This document shows, in pieces, positions 43,274 through 50,586 of a stretch of 64,000 nucleotides of DNA (positions are counted from its first letter, which is position 1; each line of letters starts with the position of its first letter). The DNA comes from Nitrospirota bacterium (lineage in GTDB: Bacteria > Nitrospirota > Nitrospiria > Nitrospirales > Nitrospiraceae). Under the pieces are notes generated by a model. The model searched no databases, had not been told where the DNA came from, and was given only the letters and a program-made list of their open reading frames with translations. The position numbers and the translations under genes were made by a program. The stretch is taken from the NCBI GenBank assembly GCA_002737345.1, contig NSIK01000010.1, positions 63,014 through 127,013 of the forward strand, in the 5' to 3' direction.

Positions 43274-44844
43274 CGCGCCACCTCTTGCTTCGGCGCCGTC
43301 GCAACCTTTTTCTCTCCAGCCTTCTTCACCAATGTCGCCACAGTCCGGTTCGTTTTTGTAAAATATTCAACCGCCACCCGCTGGATATCTGCCGGCGTGA
43401 CAGCCGCAATTTTATCCCGAGCCTTCAGCGCATAACGCCAATCTTCGGCCACCGTCTGATAGAGGGCCAACTGAGAGGCGAGGCCTCCGTTGGACCGGAG
43501 CGCCCGCACTAAATCTGCGTCGAGATTGTTCAACACCTTTTCCAGCTCCTTGGCGGAGACTGGTTCCGTCTTGAGCCGTTCGAGCTCGGCATAGATGGCT
43601 GCTTCGACTTCCGCTGTCGTATGGGGCGCGAGCGGTGTAGCGCTGAACACGAACAGGTTCGGGGAACGGACCCCTGGATAATTCGAATCGGAATTGACTG
43701 AGGCGGCGATCCGTTGGTCGCGAACCAGATTGGCATAGAGCCGGGAGGTGAGGCCCTCGGTCAGCACCGCGTCGATCACGTCGAAAACATAGTCGTCCGG
43801 ATAGCCCAAGGCCGGCTTGTGGAACCCGATGGCCACAGAGGGTTCGGCATCAAACTCCACTTCCACGCGGCGCTCCCCCCGTTGCGGTGGCTCGACCGTC
43901 ACGATCTGAGGCTGCCGAGGCGCAGCCGGGATCTTGCCGAAAGTTTGTTCGATCAGGGCCATGACTTCCTTCGGATTGATATCGCCGACGATGGCAATCG
44001 TCGCATTGTCTGGACCGTAATGGGATTTGAAGAAAGCTTCCGTGTCGGCCGGCGTGAGCGACAAAATATCCGACTCCCAGCCAATCGTCGGAATGCCGTA
44101 CTGATGAGCGCGAAAGGCGGCCGAGGTGAAGGTTTCGAACAACAGGCCGTTGGGGCTGTCGTCGTTCCGCAACCGCCGTTCCTCCATAACCACGCCTCGC
44201 TCCTTATAGAATTCGCGAAGGACCGGGTGGGCCATGCGGTCGGCTTCGAGCGCAGCCCACAGGGGCAGGCGATTGGCCGGGAGACTGATCATGTAGCGGG
44301 TCAGGTCCTTGCCGGTCGAGGCATTGAGGCCGACCCCGCCATGTCGCTGGTAGAGCAAGGCCATCTCATTGCCTGCCACAAACTGTCCTGCTTGTTCCTG
44401 TAGCTCCGTGAATCGTTTCTGGAGGCGCTCAATGACTCCATGTTCTTCTGGGCTAGCCGGTTTCTCCTGATTCCTCTTTGTGAGGTCCCGTTGCCGCTGT
44501 TCCAACTCAGTTCCCACGCGAAACAGTTCTTCGAGCAGGGGCCGCTCCTTCTCGTAACTCTTCGTCCCCACCGTCCTCGTACCCTTGAAGGCCATATGTT
44601 CATAGAGGTGCGCCAAACCTGTCTGGCCGATCTGCTCGTTCACCCCTCCGACCCGGAAGGTCATGTTGAGGGAGACCACCGGAGTCTGATGCCGCTCGAC
44701 CATGAGCACGGTTAGGCCATTCGCTAGCTTCTGTTCCACCACACGATCGGCTAAACTTGGCGACCCGGCATGGAGCAGATCGAGTTTGAAACTCAAACTG
44801 AGCACGACGAGCAACAACATGAAGCGTGGGACGTAAATCCTCAT
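43270..44844 (-). CDS. Active M16 zinc metallopeptidase (pitrilysin type)
   Basis: A 524-residue exported protease. The signal peptide is FMLLLVVLSLSFKLDLLHAG, followed by the zinc motif TGLAHLYEHMAFKGTRTVGT (HxxEH). Its third-ligand Glu appears further on, in KERGVVMEERRLRNDDSPNG. IAIVGDINPKEVMALIEQTF and the remaining domains are typical. It degrades peptides in the periplasm, usually with an inactive partner; here that partner follows with an ATGA overlap. It also overlaps the upstream HAD gene by 4 bases, so the whole row is an operon. Confidence 0.93.
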   Translation of the reverse strand: MRIYVPRFMLLLVVLSLSFKLDLLHAGSPSLADRVVEQKLANGLTVLMVERHQTPVVSLNMTFRVGGVNEQIGQTGLAHLYEHMAFKGTRTVGTKSYEKERPLLEELFRVGTELEQRQRDLTKRNQEKPASPEEHGVIERLQKRFTELQEQAGQFVAGNEMALLYQRHGGVGLNASTGKDLTRYMISLPANRLPLWAALEADRMAHPVLREFYKERGVVMEERRLRNDDSPNGLLFETFTSAAFRAHQYGIPTIGWESDILSLTPADTEAFFKSHYGPDNATIAIVGDINPKEVMALIEQTFGKIPAAPRQPQIVTVEPPQRGERRVEVEFDAEPSVAIGFHKPALGYPDDYVFDVIDAVLTEGLTSRLYANLVRDQRIAASVNSDSNYPGVRSPNLFVFSATPLAPHTTAEVEAAIYAELERLKTEPVSAKELEKVLNNLDADLVRALRSNGGLASQLALYQTVAEDWRYALKARDKIAAVTPADIQRVAVEYFTKTNRTVATLVKKAGEKKVATAPKQEVAR

Positions 44845-45491
44845 ATAAAGAGCTCCATTAATTCTTCCGGCCGTTCGATAAACCAGTCCGGTTGACAGGC
44901 TTCCATTTTGGCGCGATTCCCCATGCCATAGCCGACCGCGCAGACACGAATCCCGGCGTTATGCCCGCCGTTGATATCGTTGGTACTGTCCCCGATGAGG
45001 ACGGTACGTTCGGGCGAGACATTCAATTCTTTCATCACATGCAATAGCATACCAGGTTCCGGTTTCAATCCGAATCCATGGTCGCCGCCGACGACATACT
45101 GAAAATGATCCGCCCCCAACCCCTGGAGAATCACATTCGTGTACTCGATCGCCTTATTAGTGGCCACCGCCTTCTGCTTGGCGGCAAAATGTGTCAGCAT
45201 GGCTCCAATGCCGGGATAAAAGGTGGTGCGATCAAGGCAATGGGCCAAGTACTGGCTCCGGAACACCCGCAAAAGCTCCTCGTAGGTGACCCGACTATTC
45301 TCGCCGACCGACAGGCGCAACAGTTGTTTCACTCCGTCGCCCACAAACCCGAAGATTTCCTCCAGTGGCCGCTCCGGCAGTCCCATCTCGGCTAACGTGA
45401 GGTTCACCGACGCGGCAATATCCCACTTGGACTCGATAAGCGTCCCGTCCAGATCGAAAATCAACAGCTCGACTGATGTCTTTCCCATCAT
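44841..45491 (-). CDS. HAD phosphatase (phosphoglycolate phosphatase-like)
   Basis: A 216-residue HAD hydrolase. Motif I is LLIFDLDGTLIESKWDIA (DxDGT); motif II is VATNKAIEYT; motif III is LKPEPGMLLHVM; motif IV is RTVLIGDSTNDINGGHNAGI (GDSxND). The overall pattern resembles phosphoglycolate phosphatase (Gph). The ATG at 45491 overlaps the previous stop as ATGA and is preferred over the longer ORF. It links the upstream exported protein with the M16 pair in one operon, an odd partnership for a metabolic phosphatase. Confidence 0.88.
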   Translation of the reverse strand: MMGKTSVELLIFDLDGTLIESKWDIAASVNLTLAEMGLPERPLEEIFGFVGDGVKQLLRLSVGENSRVTYEELLRVFRSQYLAHCLDRTTFYPGIGAMLTHFAAKQKAVATNKAIEYTNVILQGLGADHFQYVVGGDHGFGLKPEPGMLLHVMKELNVSPERTVLIGDSTNDINGGHNAGIRVCAVGYGMGNRAKMEACQPDWFIERPEELMELFI

Positions 45492-46045
45492 TTGGCCTTT
45501 CGCAACTCGTCCCGCAACGAATCGAGCAGACCTCGCTTCGCCTGGTCGGTTTCCTTCATCCACCCTTCACGCACGATATTCACCATCCGCTTCTGCCCCA
45601 CGTGTGGCGGCAGCATCGGCTCGATAATTCTCCATCGATTATTGACGGCTTTCACATGAACCCGCACCTCTTCTGTCTTCACCTCCTGGGTGAAGCTGGC
45701 GGTCTCCAGGTTCACCGAACCGAGGACCTGAAAGATGACTGGGATGATCAGTTCGAATCGATCGATCACCTCCCATTGGCGGTAATGCTCCGCCACCGTG
45801 AAACCCCGAATCACGACGACCTGCCGCCACGTCGGCTCTTCATGCCAATTCGTGTAAGAAGAGACCGCATCGATCGACATCACATCGAGCCTGGCCCCCT
45901 TATAATCAAGCCCCAAATATCGTTTCACTACATCGGCTGGAGAATGGTCGAGAGAGTTGGTCTGCGCCGACACGATGTTCGCAGCAAAGAGCCCGCCGAT
46001 CAGAACCAACAGTACGGCCAGCGGAGCGAACATACGGCGGCTCAT
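45488..46045 (-). CDS. Exported protein of unknown function, first gene of the M16 operon
   Basis: A 185-residue protein with a signal peptide (FAPLAVLLVLIGGLFAANIV...SAQTN). The mature part has a mixed alpha/beta feel (ADVVKRYLGLDYKGARLDVM, NWHEEPTWRQVVVIRGFTVA, VRVHVKAVNNRWRIIEPMLP). This resembles an NTF2-like or DUF4440-type fold, but I cannot confirm it. It overlaps the HAD gene by an ATGA. It is the first of four coupled genes. Confidence 0.7.
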   Translation of the reverse strand: MSRRMFAPLAVLLVLIGGLFAANIVSAQTNSLDHSPADVVKRYLGLDYKGARLDVMSIDAVSSYTNWHEEPTWRQVVVIRGFTVAEHYRQWEVIDRFELIIPVIFQVLGSVNLETASFTQEVKTEEVRVHVKAVNNRWRIIEPMLPPHVGQKRMVNIVREGWMKETDQAKRGLLDSLRDELRKAK

Positions 46046-46254
46046 AATGGAATCCTATGGAGCTTCATGGCATTCGTACCTCCCAATTGTCCTGTCACAG
46101 TCCCGGACAACAGCGCGACGCCCTTTCACGTCCTGTTCACCGTATCGGAGCGGGAGAAATCAAAACGGACCCGCTGGGGAATGAGGGAAAGCAGTATGGA
46201 GCCAGCCAACCCAAAACATCAAGCCAAGCGAACCTAATAGGCTGCTACGGTTTC

Positions 46255-46283
46255 TTGACCGACAACCCTCTGCATGGTACTGT
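46255..46283 (+). promoter_or_regulatory. Promoter of hemL
   Basis: TTGACC, a 17-base spacer and TACTGT (preceded by TGg, an extended -10). The start would be near 46290, giving only a few leader bases before the ATG at 46295. Confidence 0.55.
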
Positions 46284-46294
46284 GCGCGCCCATT

Positions 46295-47587
46295 ATGAAA
46301 ACTATAAAAACGACTCGTTCCGCTAAATTATTCGCCGACGCGCAGCAGCTAATTCCCGGTGGCGTGAATAGCCCGGTGCGCGCCTTCCTCTCCGTCGGAG
46401 GGGCGCCGCGATTTATCAAACGAGCCAAGGGCGCCCGCCTCTACGACGTCGACGGGAACAGCTACATCGACTATATCCTCTCATGGGGCCCGATGATTTT
46501 GGGCCACGCCGCCCCGGCCATCATCCGCACCATCAAGAAGGCCGCCGCGAACGGCACGAGTTATGGCGCGCCGACCGAGCTGGAAGTCACGCTCGCCCGC
46601 ATGATCAACCAGGCCTTCCCCTCGATGGAAAAGGTTCGACTGGTCAGTTCCGGCACCGAAGCGGTCATGAGCGCGATTCGCGTGGCCCGCGGTTTTACGA
46701 AGCGCGACAACATTCTCAAATTCGACGGCTGCTATCACGGTCACGGCGACTACTTGCTGGCGAAAGCCGGCTCCGGTTTGGCCACCTTGGGAATTCCCGA
46801 CTCGCTCGGAGTCCCGGCCGACTTTGCGAAGCACACCTTGACCGTCCCCTACAACGACATCCGGGCGGTCCAGCAGATCATCAAAGAGCAGCGGAACACG
46901 TTGGCCTGCATCATTGTCGAGCCAATCGCAGGGAATATGGGTGTCGTACCACCGGCGCAGGACTTCCTCAGGACGCTCCGCCGGCTCACAGCGGAAAACG
47001 ACATTCTCCTGATTTTCGACGAAGTGATGTCCGGATTCCGCGTCACCTACGGGGGCGCCCAAACGCTCTACGGCATTACGCCGGACCTGACAGTGCTGGG
47101 GAAAATCATCGGCGGAGGGTTGCCGGTCGGCGCCTACGGGGGACGGAAAGAAATCATGAACCTGATCGCGCCCTCTGGGCCGGTCTACCAGGCGGGAACC
47201 TTGTCGGGCAATCCGCTGGCCGTCTCTGCCGGCATTGAAACCCTCAAGCAGCTCAAGGTCCGCGGGGTCTATAAGAAGCTGGAAGAAAAATCCGCAGCCC
47301 TAGCCGAAGGGATCGGTCAGGCGGCCAAGAAAGCCGGCATCCCGCTCACGCAAACCCGAGTCGGTTCGATGCTGGGCGCCTTCTTTACCTCAGGCGCAGT
47401 GGTGGACTGGAATACCGCGAAACTCTCAGACACGAAGCGCTACGGGCAGTTCTTCCACAAGATGCTGGAACAGGGCATCTACCTTGCCCCCTCACAATTT
47501 GAAGCAGCCTTCCTCTCGACCGCTCACTCAACCAGCGATATCGAAAAAACCATCAAGGCCGCGCACGCCGCATTCAAGAGTCTCTAG
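46295..47587 (+). CDS. hemL: Glutamate-1-semialdehyde 2,1-aminomutase
   Basis: A PLP-dependent enzyme that converts glutamate-1-semialdehyde to 5-aminolevulinate, the C5 haem route. Diagnostic parts are AQQLIPGGVNSPVRAF, GARLYDVDGNSYIDYILSWG, GTSYGAPTELEV, VRLVSSGTEAVMSAIRVARG, KFDGCYHGHGDYLLAKAGSG and LTVLGKIIGGGLPVGAYGGR with the PLP lysine. It is 430 residues from the ATG at 46295 (MKTIKTTR). A Shine-Dalgarno is not seen, consistent with the near-leaderless promoter. It is far from hemD at 4145. Confidence 0.96.
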   Translation: MKTIKTTRSAKLFADAQQLIPGGVNSPVRAFLSVGGAPRFIKRAKGARLYDVDGNSYIDYILSWGPMILGHAAPAIIRTIKKAAANGTSYGAPTELEVTLARMINQAFPSMEKVRLVSSGTEAVMSAIRVARGFTKRDNILKFDGCYHGHGDYLLAKAGSGLATLGIPDSLGVPADFAKHTLTVPYNDIRAVQQIIKEQRNTLACIIVEPIAGNMGVVPPAQDFLRTLRRLTAENDILLIFDEVMSGFRVTYGGAQTLYGITPDLTVLGKIIGGGLPVGAYGGRKEIMNLIAPSGPVYQAGTLSGNPLAVSAGIETLKQLKVRGVYKKLEEKSAALAEGIGQAAKKAGIPLTQTRVGSMLGAFFTSGAVVDWNTAKLSDTKRYGQFFHKMLEQGIYLAPSQFEAAFLSTAHSTSDIEKTIKAAHAAFKSL

Positions 47588-47665
47588 CCGCCTCGGTCGT
47601 GAATCATTTCTCGCATCTTGCGAGATGCAAATTTTAATTGCTCAGATTCAGCAAGTTCTCAGATA

Positions 47666-47708
47666 GCTCAAAGGCTCAACGTACGTTACATACGTTGAGC
47701 CTTTGAGC
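47666..47708. terminator. Perfect 18-bp hairpin between convergent genes
   Basis: GCTCAAAGGCTCAACGTA and its exact complement TACGTTGAGCCTTTGAGC flank a 7-base loop. It is placed between hemL and the 76-residue gene, which converge, so it probably ends both transcripts. On the plus strand AAAAC follows; no T-run is seen. Confidence 0.65.
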
Positions 47709-47747
47709 AAAACAGAAACGCCGCTGCGGTCGTTTTCGACAGCTTCC

Positions 47748-47978
47748 CTATTCCTCGTCCTCATCCTCCATGTCCAACACTTCTTGCCGCTTCTGCTCTT
47801 CCATCGCGTTATGCAAAAGCATGCGGACGAACATCGAATAGAGCGACCCCTTTTCGAGCGTCCCGCCCGGAGGAATGGCAATCTTGCCTTCCTTAATCAT
47901 CCGATCCATCCAAACCTTTTGATCTGGCGCGATCAAGATCGGCAACTCGATCAAACCCACACGTCCCATCATATCCAT
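47748..47978 (-). CDS. Small acidic-tailed conserved protein
   Basis: A 76-residue soluble protein with LIELPILIAPDQKVWMDRMI and KEGKIAIPPGGTLEKGSLYS, ending with a helical and acidic tail (AMEEQKRQEVLDMEDEDEE). A GGGGGG-rich ribosome binding site lies upstream of the ATG. I do not recognise a family. Confidence 0.6.
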   Translation of the reverse strand: MDMMGRVGLIELPILIAPDQKVWMDRMIKEGKIAIPPGGTLEKGSLYSMFVRMLLHNAMEEQKRQEVLDMEDEDEE

Positions 47979-48060
47979 AATGCGGCCCCCCTATATAAAA
48001 GCAATGACTTCAACTTAATGAAATCAACATAACCCATGTTTCTTTTTGTCTGTCAGTAAG

Positions 48061-48174
48061 TTAGGGCTTCTTCTTGTTCTTGTCAGACGGGTTATCTGAA
48101 AACAGCAGCCATCCGAGTACCATGAATCCGATTGCCACGCCGGTGATGGCGAGCCAAGTTCCCAGCTTATCCAT
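48061..48174 (-). CDS. 37-residue single-pass membrane protein (below the ORF track limit)
   Basis: The frame starts MDKLGTWLAITGVAIGFMVL, continues GWLLFSDNPSDKNKKKP and stops. The first 25 residues form one transmembrane helix and the tail is basic, consistent with a cytoplasmic C-terminus. AAGGAG sits eight bases before the ATG, which is excellent. It is 82 bases upstream of the 76-residue gene on the same strand, so both may be co-transcribed. Function is unknown. The strong ribosome binding site makes it likely to be translated. Confidence 0.6.
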   Translation of the reverse strand: MDKLGTWLAITGVAIGFMVLGWLLFSDNPSDKNKKKP

Positions 48175-48252
48175 TTAGTGGCTCCTTGTGGGTTCAGACT
48201 GTAGCGCGGCGACCATGGCCTTGTCGAGGCGCTTTATCTTGCCATTGCCATC

Positions 48253-48315
48253 CTAGGCTACTTTTTCTAGGGCTTTATAGACGGTTCCGACCCCAATCTT
48301 GAGCGATTTGGCGAT
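48253..48315 (-). pseudogene. Resolvase-type helix-turn-helix remnant
   Basis: On the minus strand the frame reads IAKSLKIGVGTVYKALEKVA followed by a TAG. That is the C-terminal helix-turn-helix of a serine resolvase/invertase. The catalytic domain is missing and only ~21 residues remain. Confidence 0.4.
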
Positions 48316-48335
48316 TTATCAAACGCCCGCCACGT

Positions 48336-48364
48336 TTGACAGGTGACGACCGGTTCCCTAGAAT
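48336..48364 (+). promoter_or_regulatory. Promoter of gmhA
   Basis: TTGACA, a 17-base spacer and TAGAAT: the best consensus promoter in the window. The -10 ends just 6 bases before the ATG at 48371, so transcription should start at or next to the start codon (leaderless). Confidence 0.7.
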
Positions 48365-48370
48365 CGCCGC

Positions 48371-48949
48371 ATGAAAGAACTTGCTCTCAGCGCCTTTGCC
48401 GAAAGTGCGACCGTCAAACAACAGTTCGCGCGCGACCATGTTGACCGCATCGTGCAGGTCGCAACACTAATGGCAATGGCCTTTCGCGAGGGACACAAAG
48501 TCTTATTGTTCGGCAACGGAGGCAGCGCCACGGATGCGGCCCATCTCGCCGCCGAATTCGTCGGACGCTATAAGCGCGAGCGGGCGCCACTCCCGGCCAT
48601 CGCCCTGGCCACCGACATTGCCGCCATCACCTGCATCGCCAACGATTACGGATACGACGAACTCTTTGCCCGACAGATCCGCGCCCATGGCCAGAAGGGC
48701 GACGTCGCCATCGCCATCAGCACCAGCGGCAACTCCCCCAACGTCTTAAAGGGCGTGGAAGCGGCGAAGGCTTGCGGCCTCATCACCGTCGGCTGGACCG
48801 GAGGGACCGGCGGAAAGCTGGCAGGTCTGGTAGACCATTCCTTTGTCGTGCCCTCGGCGGTCACAGCCCGCATTCAGGAAAGTCACATCACGCTTGGCCA
48901 CGTTCTCTGCGAACTCATCGAGGAGCAACTCCTTGGCAAAGTCTCCTGA
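48371..48949 (+). CDS. gmhA: Phosphoheptose isomerase
   Basis: Isomerises sedoheptulose 7-phosphate to D-glycero-D-manno-heptose 7-phosphate, the first step of LPS core heptose synthesis. The 192-residue SIS-domain protein shows LLFGNGGSATDAAHLAAEFVGRY, PAIALATDIAAITCIANDYGYDELF, and VAIAISTSGNSPNVLKGVEAA with the sugar-phosphate-binding serines, then ARIQESHITLGHVLCELIEE. The start is ATG at 48371. The later pathway enzyme RfaE2 is at 52318. The downstream gene overlaps this one by 17 bases. Confidence 0.95.
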   Translation: MKELALSAFAESATVKQQFARDHVDRIVQVATLMAMAFREGHKVLLFGNGGSATDAAHLAAEFVGRYKRERAPLPAIALATDIAAITCIANDYGYDELFARQIRAHGQKGDVAIAISTSGNSPNVLKGVEAAKACGLITVGWTGGTGGKLAGLVDHSFVVPSAVTARIQESHITLGHVLCELIEEQLLGKVS

Positions 48950-49925
48950 TCGGCAGAAGCCCCCTGTCACAGTCCCGCGCCTGATCGCCCCGATCAACGT
49001 GACAGATCTCACGACCTATCCGCTCAGAAAGCGGTATAGTAAGGTCCGCGTCTCCGACTTTGCCAAACCCTGGAAGCGAGGGGGCAGCTTCACCCAATTC
49101 TATCGCTCGCTGCCGGATATCCTCGGCGTCAAAACCTTGCGCGCGGTGGCCAAAGCCATCGCGAAGGCCCATCGCAGGGGCAAGCCGGTCATCGTCGGCA
49201 TCGGCGCCCACGTCATCAAAGTCGGATTGAGTCCGATCCTCGTGGACCTCATGCAACAAGGGATCGTCTCAGCTGTGGCAATGAACGGCGCCGGGATCAT
49301 TCACGACTTCGAACTGGCGCTCATGGGCCATACGTCCGAAGAGGTCGATGCGGAAATCGACGAGGGCCGTTTCGGGATGGCGGAAGAAACCGGTCGCATG
49401 CTGAACGAGGCGATCGTCCGCGGGGCGCACGATGGCGAGGGACTCGGCGAATCGGTCGGCCACTACATGAATCGGCGCCAGGGGCAATTCCCCAATCGCG
49501 AGACGAGCATCCTGGCGACCGGCGCGCGGCTGGGCATTCCCGTGACTGTGCATGTCGCCATCGGCACCGACATCATCCATATGCATCCGGCCGCGGACGG
49601 AGCCTCCATCGGCGCAACTTCGTTACTGGACTTTCGGCGGCTGGCGGCTGTCGTGTCCGGGATGGAGGGAGGCGTCTATCTCAACCTCGGCTCCGCTGTC
49701 ATTTTGCCGGAAGTCTTTCTCAAGACCGTGTCGCTGGGACGGAACCTCGGTCATGAGCTGACCAACATTACGACCGTGAACATGGACTTCATGGCCCACT
49801 ACCGCCCTCTCACCAACGTGGTGCGGCGGCCGACCCAGAAGGGCGGAAAGGGCTATTCCCTGATCGGCCACCACGAAATCATGGTGCCGTTGCTAGCCGC
49901 GGCCATCCACGAAGAATTGGGGTAA
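48933..49925 (+). CDS. Deoxyhypusine-synthase-like conserved protein
   Basis: A 330-residue protein recognisable from PVIVGIGAHVIKVGLSPILV continuing DLMQQGIVSAVAMNGAGIIH, then ATGARLGIPVTVHVAIGTDI, LLDFRRLAAVVSGMEGGVYL and ITTVNMDFMAHYRPLTN. This matches bacterial proteins with the deoxyhypusine synthase fold (NAD-binding Rossmann type), but a bacterial substrate is not known to me. I place the start at TTG 48933 (LAKSPDRQK), with GGAG seven bases upstream. It overlaps gmhA by 17 bases, so it is coupled to it and may be linked to heptose or surface-sugar metabolism. Confidence 0.6.
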   Translation: MAKSPDRQKPPVTVPRLIAPINVTDLTTYPLRKRYSKVRVSDFAKPWKRGGSFTQFYRSLPDILGVKTLRAVAKAIAKAHRRGKPVIVGIGAHVIKVGLSPILVDLMQQGIVSAVAMNGAGIIHDFELALMGHTSEEVDAEIDEGRFGMAEETGRMLNEAIVRGAHDGEGLGESVGHYMNRRQGQFPNRETSILATGARLGIPVTVHVAIGTDIIHMHPAADGASIGATSLLDFRRLAAVVSGMEGGVYLNLGSAVILPEVFLKTVSLGRNLGHELTNITTVNMDFMAHYRPLTNVVRRPTQKGGKGYSLIGHHEIMVPLLAAAIHEELG

Positions 49926-49934
49926 CCCCCTCCT

Positions 49935-50564
49935 ATGGCTCCACGCCAAGCCCCTCCTGTCACCATTCAGCATCTCACTCAAATGTGGAACGAGCTGAAT
50001 GGCCGCTACTTCGCCGATCTCCTGCCTCCGATCGATCTCGTGTGGAGCCGCCGCCTCACCTCCTCCGTCGGCATGTTCATCAGCCGCCGAGGGCCAAGAC
50101 CCCGGCTGGATCAGGAGGGTCTTCGCCCACCAACCAAGCGCGAGATTCGCCTCTCCCTGCCCTTGCTCCAACAAGCCACCCCTGCAAGCGCATATGGCGA
50201 GCAGGAAATTGTGAATACCCTGGCACACGAGATGATTCATCAATGGCAATACGACAGTCTGAAGCGGCGGCCGAATCACGGGCCTGATTTTCTCCGCAAG
50301 ATGACCGAGATGAATCGGGATGGCACCCTGGCCATCACCATCTATCATTCGTTGCAGAAGGAAGTGCTCGCGCTCACGCGATTCGCCTGGCGCTGTCGGC
50401 AATGCGGCCAACTGTACCGACGTCAGCGGCGGACGATTCAGCCGCGCCGACACCATTGCGGTATCTGTCGGGGCTCCCTACGGGAATTGGAGTCAGGAGG
50501 GCAGCTCCAGCACGAACCGTCTCCAACACCCTTGCCACCCGGCCAATTATCCTTTCCGGCATAA
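49935..50564 (+). CDS. SprT-like zinc metalloprotease domain protein
   Basis: A 209-residue protein with an SprT/spartan-like catalytic core: LTQMWNELNGRYFADLLPPI, IVNTLAHEMIHQWQYDSLKR (HExxH), then HGPDFLRKMTEM. A zinc-ribbon with WRCRQCGQLY and HHCGICRGSL (two CxxC) follows. The family includes proteases for DNA-protein crosslinks (Spartan) and bacterial SprT. A DNA-damage role is inferred. It is followed at 22 bases by dinB, which fits a DNA repair unit. Confidence 0.82.
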   Translation: MAPRQAPPVTIQHLTQMWNELNGRYFADLLPPIDLVWSRRLTSSVGMFISRRGPRPRLDQEGLRPPTKREIRLSLPLLQQATPASAYGEQEIVNTLAHEMIHQWQYDSLKRRPNHGPDFLRKMTEMNRDGTLAITIYHSLQKEVLALTRFAWRCRQCGQLYRRQRRTIQPRRHHCGICRGSLRELESGGQLQHEPSPTPLPPGQLSFPA

Positions 50565-50586
50565 ACGCCGACTGGAGGAACCATCG

